The notes below the pieces were generated by a model, which saw nothing but the letters and a program-made list of their open reading frames with translations, had not been told where the DNA came from and ran no database searches. From Synergistetes bacterium ADurb.Bin155 (lineage in GTDB: Bacteria; Synergistota; Synergistia; Synergistales; Thermovirgaceae): a stretch of 56,975 bases of DNA. The DNA lies in assembly GCA_002070395.1 (NCBI GenBank), contig MWDE01000014.1, positions 1-56,975 on the forward strand, in the 5' to 3' direction. The translations under genes and the position numbers were made by a program. Position 1 is the stretch's first letter. Each line of letters opens with the position of its first letter. Shown here piece after piece: positions 42,815 to 51,148 of this stretch.

Positions 42815-44107
42815 TTATTGTGATCTGCCTATGATGGGCAGCGAGATCCCACCCATCGGGATAATGCCTATCGTTGCGCCGGGAATGAGCTCCAGGGCTT
42901 TGTCCAGGGCCTCCTGGACTGTGGGGAAGGGCGTGTACCCCATGGCGGCGATGTCTTCCTTCGACAGGCCTTCAGTGACGGAAAAGATCCTCGCCTTGTC
43001 CCTGGCGCGGCAGTTGCATATGGCGAGTACCGCCGATACCATATCGGCTTCCACGTCCTCCGGCGAGGCCGCTCGCAGCCTCCGTAGCGCTTCGTCCAGG
43101 GGAAGGGAAAGCCATTCCCTGAAGAGAGGGTGGTTATGGGCGAGACCCTCATCACAGGGCGCGGCGAAAATGATGACACCGCCCTTTTTCACGGCGAAAT
43201 AGGCGCAGCTGACGCCCTTAGTGGCTTGCCAATAGTCCATATCGGAAGGCCACGAACTCACTATCACTATATCCGCGGGCTCGGGCACCGTGATCCTGAA
43301 GGACTTTTCGGCGAGCTTTATTCCCTCCCTGTGGGCCTTAATGAAGTCGCCGGAGAAAACGCCGGCGATCTCATTCCGGTAGTTTTTTACAATATTGACG
43401 ATGAAAGCGAGCCCGGCGATCCTCGCCACTTCCTCTATCCCTTCGCGGCAGGGGTTGCCGTCGGCCACTCCCAGGGGTATATCGGGACAAAAACCGGCGG
43501 CGGCGTGGGTGGCGGAGGTGGTGACAAAGTCGCAGACCCCCGGCTGCAGGATCTTGGCTCCCCCGGCATAACCGGCGTCACAATGGGGCACAATGTTCCC
43601 TATACCAACGAGGAGGTCCGCGGCCAAGGCGTAGCGGTTAACGTGGGCGGGTATCTCATAATTCCCCGCCATGACCGTTCCGATATCCACCATATCTTCC
43701 CTGGCTGTCGCGTCGTGCTGAACGACCTTGAAACGCCTGACCATTTCGGGGCCAAGTTTTTCAAGGATCTCGCCATCGGTCATGAGCCTGTGGGTCCCCG
43801 GAGCGGTGAGGAAGCTCATCGCGCCGTCGGGGACTCCGTTTTCGTTGAGATACCCCGTGATCACAGGCATTATGATGTCCAGGGGCGTACTACGAGTGCT
43901 ATCTTCCACAAGGAAGACGATGTTCTTCTTCCCGCGGGCGAGCTCTTTGAGGGGCGGCGTGCCAAGGGGAGATTCAAGGGAAAAGATGAGTTCTTTTTCG
44001 AAGTGTTCCAGCGGGGGGATGTCGGACATCTCACCTTCGAAGATCACGGACTTCTCGGGGGCCTCAAAGCTTACTTTCCTGTTTCCGTAGGGGATATCAT
44101 ATCTCAT
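42815..44107 (-). CDS. LarA-family nickel-pincer racemase/epimerase
   Basis: A 430-residue homologue of lactate racemase. All key residues of LarA are readable at nearly the same numbering: D69 and R72 in VEDSTRSTP, H106 in APGTHRLMT, H175 and K185 in PHCDAGYAGGAK (the lysine that holds the nickel-pincer cofactor), and H201 in TTSATHAAAG. The family inverts the alpha-hydroxyl carbon of 2-hydroxy acids (lactate, malate, gluconate and others). The LarB, LarC and LarE cofactor genes are not in this window. ATG 44107 opens the conserved sequence; an ATG at 44128 is an alternative. It is the first gene of its operon. Confidence 0.9.
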   Translation of the reverse strand: MRYDIPYGNRKVSFEAPEKSVIFEGEMSDIPPLEHFEKELIFSLESPLGTPPLKELARGKKNIVFLVEDSTRSTPLDIIMPVITGYLNENGVPDGAMSFLTAPGTHRLMTDGEILEKLGPEMVRRFKVVQHDATAREDMVDIGTVMAGNYEIPAHVNRYALAADLLVGIGNIVPHCDAGYAGGAKILQPGVCDFVTTSATHAAAGFCPDIPLGVADGNPCREGIEEVARIAGLAFIVNIVKNYRNEIAGVFSGDFIKAHREGIKLAEKSFRITVPEPADIVIVSSWPSDMDYWQATKGVSCAYFAVKKGGVIIFAAPCDEGLAHNHPLFREWLSLPLDEALRRLRAASPEDVEADMVSAVLAICNCRARDKARIFSVTEGLSKEDIAAMGYTPFPTVQEALDKALELIPGATIGIIPMGGISLPIIGRSQ

Positions 44108-44146
44108 CAGGTAACACCATCTCCGCATAGGATCAGTACGCTCAAG

Positions 44147-44175
44147 ATGTGTGGCCTGTATACTGCTTCCGTTAA
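44147..44175 (-). promoter_or_regulatory. Operator-like TGTATAC site at the larA-side promoter
   Basis: CTGTATACTG (44156-44165) shares the core TGTATAC with the site beside the GntR gene. On the minus strand its TATACA could serve as the -10 box of the racemase operon, so a bound repressor would block it. The -35 is unclear. Confidence 0.5.
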
Positions 44176-44221
44176 AACTTCCGACTGCCTAATCTTGGTT
44201 GAGGCGTCGTCAAAAAAGAAT

Positions 44222-44266
44222 GAAAACCGGTTTTCTGTCTCGGATAATAACACCTGGGATTATTAT
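44222..44266. promoter_or_regulatory. Two further palindromes in the divergent control region
   Basis: GAAAACCGGTTTTC (44222-44235) is a perfect 14-bp palindrome. ATAATAA (44244-44250) and TTATTAT (44260-44266) are exact inverted arms around nine bases. Both lie midway between the divergent operons and could bind a second regulator. Confidence 0.4.
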
Positions 44267-44334
44267 GTCAATGAGAACAGGAGATAACGCGATGATCCAA
44301 GGGAGCACTTATTATTAAACCGGAATGGATTCTA

Positions 44335-44375
44335 TAGACAAATTGGAATTTTTAATGTATATTCCTTGTATACAT
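44335..44375 (+). promoter_or_regulatory. Promoter and overlapping operator of the GntR-dehydratase unit
   Basis: TAGACA (44335-44340) and TATATT (44358-44363) are exactly 17 bases apart. The inverted repeat ATGTATA (44355-44361) and TATACAT (44369-44375), containing TTGTATACAT, covers the -10 and start region. This fits autorepression by the adjacent FCD-type GntR protein, whose family often binds TTGTATACAA-like sites. Confidence 0.7.
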
Positions 44376-44402
44376 CGGACTCATTCTTTGGGAGGCGGAG
44401 CC

Positions 44403-45062
44403 ATGAATGGCAACGGTAGGGCCAGTTGGGCGAAGGCATACGGGTGGATCCGCGAAGCGATAGAATCGGGGCAGATCGTGATGGGTTCACCACTGCCGGA
44501 AAACCAGCTCGCGAAGGAGATCGGCGTGAGCAGGACTCCAATCCGTGAGGCTTTACGCTGCCTTGAACAGGACGGTTACGTCACTATAATCCCCCAGAAA
44601 GGTGCCTTCGTTTCGCGGATCTCCCTGGAGGACCTGAAGGAGATCTACGATATCAGGAAACTCTTGGAACCTTTCGCGGCTTTGACGGCCGTGAACAGGA
44701 TCCCTGAGGAAAAGATCGACGAAATGGAAAAGGACTGGAAGGCCCTGAAAAAGGCCGCTTCCTCGGGGGAGGTGGACCTTTCCAAGGTCTCCGAGATGGA
44801 CTACCGGACGCACATGACAATTACCGATTACGGGACAAATAAACGCATCGGCGCCATCATCGCGAACTACCACGCCCAGATACAGCTTTTCCAGAGACTT
44901 TCGGCCCAGTCGCTCGCCAACATCTTTGAAACCATCGACCAGCACCTGGAGATCCTGGAAACACTGCGCGAAAGGGACGCCAAGGGCCTGTCAAACCTGC
45001 TCTACGAACATATCGGTAAAAGCGAGAACAACATTATGAAAGATTACTTTCTCCGGCAATAA
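44403..45062 (+). CDS. GntR-family transcriptional regulator, FCD (FadR) subfamily
   Basis: A 219-residue regulator. The winged helix (residues ~5-70) has PLPENQLAKEIGVSRTPIRE and LEQDGYVTIIPQKGAFV. The all-helical FCD domain follows, with YDIRKLLEPFAALTAV and likely metal ligands in DYRTHMTITDY and the DQHLEILETL helix. FCD proteins sense small carboxylates. GGGAGG precedes the ATG; an upstream in-frame start at 44325 lies before the promoter and is rejected. It is 23 bases before the dehydratase gene. Confidence 0.9.
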   Translation: MNGNGRASWAKAYGWIREAIESGQIVMGSPLPENQLAKEIGVSRTPIREALRCLEQDGYVTIIPQKGAFVSRISLEDLKEIYDIRKLLEPFAALTAVNRIPEEKIDEMEKDWKALKKAASSGEVDLSKVSEMDYRTHMTITDYGTNKRIGAIIANYHAQIQLFQRLSAQSLANIFETIDQHLEILETLRERDAKGLSNLLYEHIGKSENNIMKDYFLRQ

Positions 45063-45085
45063 AACAGCATGGGGGGGAAGGCCCT

Positions 45086-46765
45086 ATGAAGTACAGGAGT
45101 TCCGAGATCCTTTCAGAACTAATGTTCACCGAGAACAGAGCGCTGTATAAATCCATGGGTTTTTCGAACCGCGATCTTGATGGGCCCCTCATCGGCATAG
45201 CCAACTCCTGGAACGAACTAGTGCCCGGACACTACAACCTCAGGAACGTGGCCGACTTCGTGAAAAAGGGGATACTCAGGGCGGGGGGTGCCGCCGTAGA
45301 ATTCGGCGTCATCGGCGCCTGCGACGCCCAGGCCTGCGGGCACATAGGCATGAAGTACATCCTGCCGACGAGAGACCTCATCGCCTTCGACATCGAGTCG
45401 ATGGCCGAAGCCCACAGGCTTGACGGTATCGTCCTGTTGGGTTCCTGCGACAAGATCGTGCCGGGGATGCTCATGGCGGCGGCCAGGCTCGACTTGCCGG
45501 CGATACTGCTCGTGGGCGGCCCCATGGCCGGCGGCATAGAATTCGACGGGCGAAAAAGCGACTCCACATCGGTATCAGAGGCCGTGGGCATGCTCAGCGC
45601 CGGCCTGATAAGCAAAGAGGAGTTTTCTCGATTGGAAGACAATGCCGCCCCCTCCTGCGGGTCATGCTCCTACTACGGCACGGCGAATTCCATGGGGTGT
45701 GCGGCCGAAGCCATGGGACTGTCGCTTACGGGGTCATCCCTGATCCCAGCGACCTCCTCGGCGAGAATGAGGGCCGCGGAAGCAACGGGCAGGGCCATCG
45801 TAGACCTCGTCAACGGGGGCGTCACGGCCCGGAGGATCATCACGAGGTCTTCCCTCGAAAACGCCGCCAGGATAATGGTCGCCACGGGGGGTTCCACCAA
45901 TACCTTTATCCATCTTTCCGCCATCGCCAACGAGATAGGGGTGGACGCGAAAACCATGATGGGCATCTACGACAGGGCGAGCGAAGCGGTCCCCTCCGTC
46001 GCGAGGGTCAACCCCTCCTCCGAGTTCGACATGGAAGACTTCTACCGCGCCGGGGGCATCCCCCAGGTAATGAAGGAACTGGGTGAAGATATAGACCTCT
46101 CCTGCCTGACCGTGAGCGGCGAGACCCTTGGGGAGAACCTGGAGAAGTGGTCTCACCCCTTCGAGGTCGACAGGAGGGTCATCCGCTCAAAGGAAGATCC
46201 CTTCAGCCGTTCGGGGGGGCTCGCGGTCCTCAGGGGCAACCTGGCGCCGGGCACCGGGATAACAAAACCCATCGCCATAGACCCCTCGATGCATTATTTC
46301 TCCGGGCCCGCGAGGGTCTTCGAGTGCGAGGAAGATGCCAACGAAGCCATCCTCTCGGGGAAGATCGCCGAGGGTGACGTGATGGTCATCCGCAACGAGG
46401 GGCCCAAGGGCGGCCCGGGGATGAGGGAAATGTACTTCGCCATGAAGTTGCTTTACGGGCGAGGCCTGGCGAAAAAGACCGCCCTGATAACGGACGGCCG
46501 CTTTTCGGGGACGAACAACGGATGCTTCGTCGGGCACATCTCGCCGGAAGCCGCCGAGGACGGGCCGATAGCCGCCGTGAATGACGGGGACAGGATAACC
46601 ATAGATATCAAGAACAAGAGGCTTGACGTCGACTTGTCGCCCGAGGAGATCACCTACCGCTTGAAGCACCGGGTGAGGCCGCCGAAAAAGGAATATAAGG
46701 GCATCCTCGGCCTTTACGCAAAGCTGGCGGCATCGGCCGCCGAAGGCGGTATGATCAGGATATAA
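45086..46765 (+). CDS. IlvD/Edd-family dehydratase with divergent cluster ligands
   Basis: A 559-residue dehydratase of the dihydroxy-acid/aldonate family. C121 in LLGSCDKIVPG and C191 in APSCGSCSYYGTANSMGCAA are conserved cluster cysteines, and the C-terminal active site ITDGRFSGTNNGCFVGHISP is intact. The first cluster cysteine of IlvD and of arabinonate/xylonate dehydratases (PCN motif) is replaced: SWNELVPGHYNLR has Gly48. C79 and C84 appear instead in GACDAQACGHIGMKY. This sets it apart from biosynthetic IlvD. With a GntR regulator, racemase, aconitase X and TRAP genes alongside, a sugar- or hydroxy-acid dehydratase role is more likely than valine/isoleucine synthesis. Confidence 0.85.
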   Translation: MKYRSSEILSELMFTENRALYKSMGFSNRDLDGPLIGIANSWNELVPGHYNLRNVADFVKKGILRAGGAAVEFGVIGACDAQACGHIGMKYILPTRDLIAFDIESMAEAHRLDGIVLLGSCDKIVPGMLMAAARLDLPAILLVGGPMAGGIEFDGRKSDSTSVSEAVGMLSAGLISKEEFSRLEDNAAPSCGSCSYYGTANSMGCAAEAMGLSLTGSSLIPATSSARMRAAEATGRAIVDLVNGGVTARRIITRSSLENAARIMVATGGSTNTFIHLSAIANEIGVDAKTMMGIYDRASEAVPSVARVNPSSEFDMEDFYRAGGIPQVMKELGEDIDLSCLTVSGETLGENLEKWSHPFEVDRRVIRSKEDPFSRSGGLAVLRGNLAPGTGITKPIAIDPSMHYFSGPARVFECEEDANEAILSGKIAEGDVMVIRNEGPKGGPGMREMYFAMKLLYGRGLAKKTALITDGRFSGTNNGCFVGHISPEAAEDGPIAAVNDGDRITIDIKNKRLDVDLSPEEITYRLKHRVRPPKKEYKGILGLYAKLAASAAEGGMIRI

Positions 46766-46802
46766 GGGGTATTTAGCCCCCGCGGGTTTTTGGGGTCCCC
46801 GC

Positions 46803-47204
46803 TCAAGAATCCGGCGAGGCCTTACAGATATGATCGACGATCGGCAAATCCGCCGGAGCCATATCCAGATATTTCAAATCTGACGGGCACGTCCACATCA
46901 GCCTTTGATGCTCCTGTGCCCTGGCTTCTCCCCCGGTAGCTTTGCAGGAAAAGGCCATCAGTTCTATTGAAAGGTGGTCGTAATCGAAAAAGGACGAACA
47001 GAGGTACTCCCCTACCAGGATTTCCAGCCCCAGTTCTTCCTCGATCTCTCTCTTCAGGCACGCCTGTGGCGTTTCGCCCCGTTCTACCTTGCCCCCCGGG
47101 AATTCCCATTTCCCGGCGAGTTTATCCCCTGACCCCCGTTGGGCGACCAGCACTTTCCCATCCATAAAAATCACCGCCGCCGTTACTTTCCTGCGTCTCG
47201 TCAT
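46803..47204 (-). CDS. Nudix hydrolase (MutT/CTP pyrophosphohydrolase-like)
   Basis: A 133-residue protein with a complete Nudix box, GGKVERGETPQACLKREIEE followed by ELGLEI (G-5x-E-7x-R-E-U-x-E-E-x-G-U), from about residue 38. WEFPGGKVE and the short length resemble MutT/NudG, which remove damaged nucleotides. GGGAGA precedes the ATG. It lies convergent to the IlvD-family gene and 22 bases from the start side of the following minus-strand unit. Confidence 0.87.
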   Translation of the reverse strand: MTRRRKVTAAVIFMDGKVLVAQRGSGDKLAGKWEFPGGKVERGETPQACLKREIEEELGLEILVGEYLCSSFFDYDHLSIELMAFSCKATGGEARAQEHQRLMWTCPSDLKYLDMAPADLPIVDHICKASPDS

Positions 47205-47225
47205 TAGTTCTCCCTTTGGCTTCAG

Positions 47226-49202
47226 CTAGATCTCTTCAAAACCAACGCTTTTTAGATATTCATAAGTGGGGTTGTAAAAGGCGGGATTTCTCGTAGGGTC
47301 TTCCTCATCGCCCGGGGGGACAACAATGACCATGCCCTGCCTTGCCCTTGTCAATAGAACCCGGTAGGCGTTCTTTAGATAAGTCTTCCGCTCCTGTTTA
47401 AGAATGCTCGTCCATTTGCTGCCCCGAAAAGATTTATAGGTCCAAGAATTGCGAGCGTAGCGGAAATCAGCGTCCCATATTACACAGGCCCAGTCCAATT
47501 CGAGGCCCTGGACATGGAATTCGGTAGCCACATCTTCTAGGTAATAGGAAGAACGAACGTCTTCTTTCCCATTCAAAAACCACTGGACAGGGTTTACAGG
47601 GGTCCTTACATCGACGGCGTGGGGCTTCAATCTTTCGGCTTGGGAAGATACCACTATCCCATAACGTTCGGAGCCCCTGGCTTTTTGCTTAAGCCAATTC
47701 TTCGCTCCAGCCAGGTCTCTCGTTATCGCCATCGGGTAATCTTTGATGCCCCTCAGGGTCCGTGATGCTTTCTCCCTTTCGCAATCCAATAGTTCTTTGA
47801 CCAACAATGAAATGTTCTCGGCTCGGAAGGAGCGCATGGAAACTGAGAGGTGCAGTTCATCGATATACCGGACGTTGCTCCTTGCACCGAGGGTCTCCAA
47901 TAGCGCTCCGGCTCCGTACTCGCTATCGGTAAGCCGGTTTGAAATGAGGACGTTCCAATGGGGGAATGATTTTTGTAGTACCCTTATCCACTCACCAATG
48001 CCGGCTTCCCCCGTGTTGATCTCTTGTCCCCCTCCGACGAGGCAGACAATTACAGCCCAATCTTCGTGCCTATCCAGGCAGGAAATCAAGAATTCCGGTT
48101 CTGACACATCGAAATTGGGGACCTTCTTTTTCCTCTTCATAAAGTTTACAGTCTGCTCTTTGTCCCAGGCTCGCTGCGCTTCATCGAATAAGGCTACATG
48201 TTCGACCGGGGGCCGACGCCTGTCAAAAAGGCACTCATCACGGAAATTATGCACGTTTTGGATAAACATTTTTACTTCGCTGGAGGCCTCTTTTTTTGTT
48301 AACCCCCTTCCCCTTTCTCTTTCCCGTGATACTTTATCGCGCACGAGGGCCTCGCGGAGGACGGCCACCAGGGGCCCGTTCCCCGAGAGGAAAACGCTGT
48401 AAAGATCGCTCTCCTTATCATAATGAGTAGTGGCAATATTTAGGCCCACCAAGGTCTTCCCCGCCCCCGGGACACCGGTCACAAAGCAAATTGACTTTAA
48501 CGACTTCTCCCGGGAAGCCTTAATGATGTCTTTTATGGTATCGGACGTCCTGTCGAGGTTGATCGCCCCGGCATCGCTCCTGGAAATATCTTTGACAGTG
48601 TGGTTATTGTAGAGGGCCATGGCCGCTTCGATAATCGTCGGCGTGGGCCTATACCTGCTGGAAACCCAGGCGGAGGGGTCTATTGGCTCGGAATCATCGA
48701 CAAACTGTAAAACCGCGATGATTGCATCTTTAAGGGTATGCTTGTTGCACCTGATAGGGAAAAGGCTTCGGTCGTTATGAGGAGTTAAGGACACGACGGG
48801 AAACCCATCCCCGGCTTCGCTGGCGATGAGGACAGGTGCGACATAATGAAAATGACTGCCCTCATGGAAGTTTTTTAGATCCAAGGAGTAATCCCAAACT
48901 TGATCGACATCGGCGACCTCGAAACAATCGCTCCCTACTTTGAATTCCAACACGAAAATCACTGATTTAATGATGACGATTACATCGACCCGTCTGCCCA
49001 TCCTTGGGATTGAGTACTCGAACAATACTTCTCCCTCAAAACCCTTAAGGGTGTCCTTAAGGATGGATATCTCGGCCGTCCACGCATTTCTTTGGGTGGC
49101 GAGCAACGGGAAGGGGTTGTTGTCCGTGAGTTCACCCAGTATCGCCTTAGGGTTTTCGTCGAGGAAGCCCCGAATAGTATCCCGGTAAAAAAATCGTTCC
49201 AT
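47226..49202 (-). CDS. PD-(D/E)XK-like nuclease domain plus DUF2075 (SF1-type) helicase/ATPase
   Basis: A 658-residue protein. Residues ~55-130 look like a restriction-endonuclease fold: D73 in [12 protein letters not shown] and E86-x-K88 in [11 protein letters not shown]. The DUF2075 ATPase follows: Walker A GVPGAGKT at 243-250, Walker [12 protein letters not shown] at 336-346, [16 protein letters not shown], and the arginine motif [16 protein letters not shown] near the C-terminus. Base composition is lower in GC than its neighbours. Such nuclease-helicase fusions often occur in phage-defence islands. No partner is required by sequence, but a methyltransferase-HNH gene lies 125 bases upstream on the same strand. 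Confidence 0.8.
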   Translation of the reverse strand: MERFFYRDTIRGFLDENPKAILGELTDNNPFPLLATQRNAWTAEISILKDTLKGFEGEVLFEYSIPRMGRRVDVIVIIKSVIFVLEFKVGSDCFEVADVDQVWDYSLDLKNFHEGSHFHYVAPVLIASEAGDGFPVVSLTPHNDRSLFPIRCNKHTLKDAIIAVLQFVDDSEPIDPSAWVSSRYRPTPTIIEAAMALYNNHTVKDISRSDAGAINLDRTSDTIKDIIKASREKSLKSICFVTGVPGAGKTLVGLNIATTHYDKESDLYSVFLSGNGPLVAVLREALVRDKVSRERERGRGLTKKEASSEVKMFIQNVHNFRDECLFDRRRPPVEHVALFDEAQRAWDKEQTVNFMKRKKKVPNFDVSEPEFLISCLDRHEDWAVIVCLVGGGQEINTGEAGIGEWIRVLQKSFPHWNVLISNRLTDSEYGAGALLETLGARSNVRYIDELHLSVSMRSFRAENISLLVKELLDCEREKASRTLRGIKDYPMAITRDLAGAKNWLKQKARGSERYGIVVSSQAERLKPHAVDVRTPVNPVQWFLNGKEDVRSSYYLEDVATEFHVQGLELDWACVIWDADFRYARNSWTYKSFRGSKWTSILKQERKTYLKNAYRVLLTRARQGMVIVVPPGDEEDPTRNPAFYNPTYEYLKSVGFEEI

Positions 49203-49327
49203 CGCTAATCCTTTCGAATTGGTTTCTTGAACCTCAAAGCCTGTTCTTTCATCATGCGCCGTTTAGAAAGCGAAGACCCGCGTCAGTTAGTGAAAAGTGG
49301 GAATACTTGTACAATACAACATTCCGG

Positions 49328-51115
49328 TTAGGGTTCCCACCTTTCGGCGCCCCTCTGAAGGGCCGTCACCTCCACGGCTTCCGCGAAAAGGGAGAACAAC
49401 CTATCCTGCCATTGGGCGCGACCCGCTATTTCCCTTCCGCAGAAGGATTCAGTTTCAGCGTTGAAACGGACCGGGTATTCCTGGTGGTAATGTTCCCAAG
49501 TGCCGCAGATGCTCCCCTTCCGGGCCAGGATGAGGCGCCTTGAAGGAAGCTTGTCGCTTTTTTGGAGGTTGATTCGTTTTTTCACGGGGAAGAGGTTCCA
49601 GAGGTCGTTGCAGCGCCAAAGGGAAAAGGGGATTGCGTGGTCAATGGCAAGGTTCTTTTTATGCAGGGGCTCTCCTGTCCATACGCATTCATGGAATCCG
49701 GGTCTTTGGAAGAGATTCCTGGCATCGGTTACTTCCCTTTCCGGGAGGGGATTTTCTGCCAAGAGAGAGAATACCTGTCCGGCTTTAACCCGCCCCTTTG
49801 AGATCCTTTCCGATAATTCGGCCCATCGCAGGACCGCGGCGTCCCTGATCCAGGGTCCCATCAGGCAGAATTCCTGCCAAATACCTTTTTCCATGATTAT
49901 GGAAGCGGTGGGTGGGTCGAACTGAAAGACCTGCCTCAAGGTTCCACCACCTCCGGAATGGGTCACCGGACCCGCCCGTATGGCGTCTGAAAGCTTTCGC
50001 AGGAGCTTCGAGTAGAGTACTTTCTCTTCCCGGGGAAGATTTCCCGACCTGGCCTCGAGGAGAAACGCCGGGAGTCCTCCTCTGAACGTGTACCTTGAAG
50101 CTAATTCTTTCATCAAACCGCGGAAAGCGACGGGTTTCCTCGACTGCGAGTTTTCTCCCTGGATTTGGGGGATGAAGGTTTCGCTGGAGATTATGGGCCA
50201 GTAATACTCAAGCCATTTTTCGGCTACCGCCCTGAGAGGTAAGGCGACCAAGCCGCCGGGTACCCATCTAACCTTGTTGTACTGGGTTATTCCCATTTCG
50301 GCGAGAGCCCGAAAAAGGGCCAGTTTATAGGTGGCCACCTTTCGGTCCCTGTTTAGGACCGATTCTATCCGGTCGATGCTTCTTTCGATCCCATCGGTCC
50401 CCAAGACAAAAAGGAGAACTACCCACTTCTTGCCTGCCCTGCCGAGGGCGTCGGGGTTCTCTCCCCTGCCGATGCAGGTGAAGCCAAGGCGTGAAAGGAG
50501 CAGTTCCAACCTCACCGGCGAGAGGCCGTTGTGAAAGCGGCCTCGCTCGTCACGGCCAGCGAGAGGCTCCCCCAGCAGGTCGAGGGGCAACGACACCAGC
50601 AGCCTCCCACCCCCTTTGAGCACCCTCCTCAAGCCGAAGGCGGCATCGAAAAGGGCCTCCTCGGGCAGGTGCATCAATACGGCCGAGCAGAGGACGCCGC
50701 TGAAGGAGCCATCGGGGATGGTGGCAAGGGCCGGGAGCGCGTCCACGGAGATACGTCCCTTTAGGGCGGCATCGTAGCGGAGTCCCTCGTCGATGAGTTC
50801 GGGGCAGGGGTCGATGCCGAAAGCGTCCCAGCCTCCTTCAAGGAGCAGGGAAACGTCACGGCCTGCCGCGCAGCCCACGTCGAGTATCCTGGCGCCTTTA
50901 GGGAAGGCCGTGTCGAACCAGGTTTCAATTCCGCCGGAGGCGAAACGGTATGACTCGGCCAGGGGGGAAGCGTTACGGGAGTAGAATTGTTGGGTCTGGG
51001 CGTCGATGCCGGCGGGTTCTCCTTTGTTCTTAAAGGGTCCAGGGTTCAAGGTTGAACCTCCACCAGTTTTGTTCCCTTTATGAAAGATTATGCGGGGCCG
51101 GGCGGAGCAGGTCAA
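49328..51115 (-). CDS. Methyltransferase-HNH endonuclease fusion protein
   Basis: A protein of up to 595 residues in two parts. Residues ~35-215 are a class I SAM methyltransferase: ARILDVGCAAGRDVSLLLEG (motif I), FGIDPCPELID (motif II) and SFSGVLCSAVLMHLPEEALF (motif IV). After a linker, residues ~255-500 begin RDRKVATYKLALFRALAEMG and lead to a C-terminal HNH nuclease: HECVWTGEPLHKKNLAIDH, then PFSLWRCNDLWNLFPVKKRI and NLQKSDKLPS. The frame is continuous. The start is uncertain: TTG codons are available at 51115 and near 51053, and a ribosome-like AAAGGAG near 51025 has no usual start codon behind it. The 3' end of the IS1595 remnant overlaps the 5' end, so insertion may have altered it. 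Confidence 0.72.
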   Translation of the reverse strand: MTCSARPRIIFHKGNKTGGGSTLNPGPFKNKGEPAGIDAQTQQFYSRNASPLAESYRFASGGIETWFDTAFPKGARILDVGCAAGRDVSLLLEGGWDAFGIDPCPELIDEGLRYDAALKGRISVDALPALATIPDGSFSGVLCSAVLMHLPEEALFDAAFGLRRVLKGGGRLLVSLPLDLLGEPLAGRDERGRFHNGLSPVRLELLLSRLGFTCIGRGENPDALGRAGKKWVVLLFVLGTDGIERSIDRIESVLNRDRKVATYKLALFRALAEMGITQYNKVRWVPGGLVALPLRAVAEKWLEYYWPIISSETFIPQIQGENSQSRKPVAFRGLMKELASRYTFRGGLPAFLLEARSGNLPREEKVLYSKLLRKLSDAIRAGPVTHSGGGGTLRQVFQFDPPTASIIMEKGIWQEFCLMGPWIRDAAVLRWAELSERISKGRVKAGQVFSLLAENPLPEREVTDARNLFQRPGFHECVWTGEPLHKKNLAIDHAIPFSLWRCNDLWNLFPVKKRINLQKSDKLPSRRLILARKGSICGTWEHYHQEYPVRFNAETESFCGREIAGRAQWQDRLFSLFAEAVEVTALQRGAERWEP

Positions 51116-51148
51116 GGATAGCCGGTTTTCACCAGCCCTGGACCCTTT
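51032..51148. repeat. 13-bp inverted repeat flanking the junction of transposase remnant and fusion gene
   Basis: AAAGGGTCCAGGG (51032-51044) and CCCTGGACCCTTT (51136-51148) are exact reverse complements 91 bases apart. One arm is in the 5' region of the fusion gene and the other in the broken transposase. It may mark a recombination join. Confidence 0.45.

Noticed and set aside
45086..46765. Housekeeping dihydroxy-acid dehydratase for valine/isoleucine synthesis
   Set aside because: The first cluster cysteine is missing and no ilvB, ilvN, ilvC or leu genes are nearby; the gene is coupled to a GntR regulator and a carboxylate catabolic operon.
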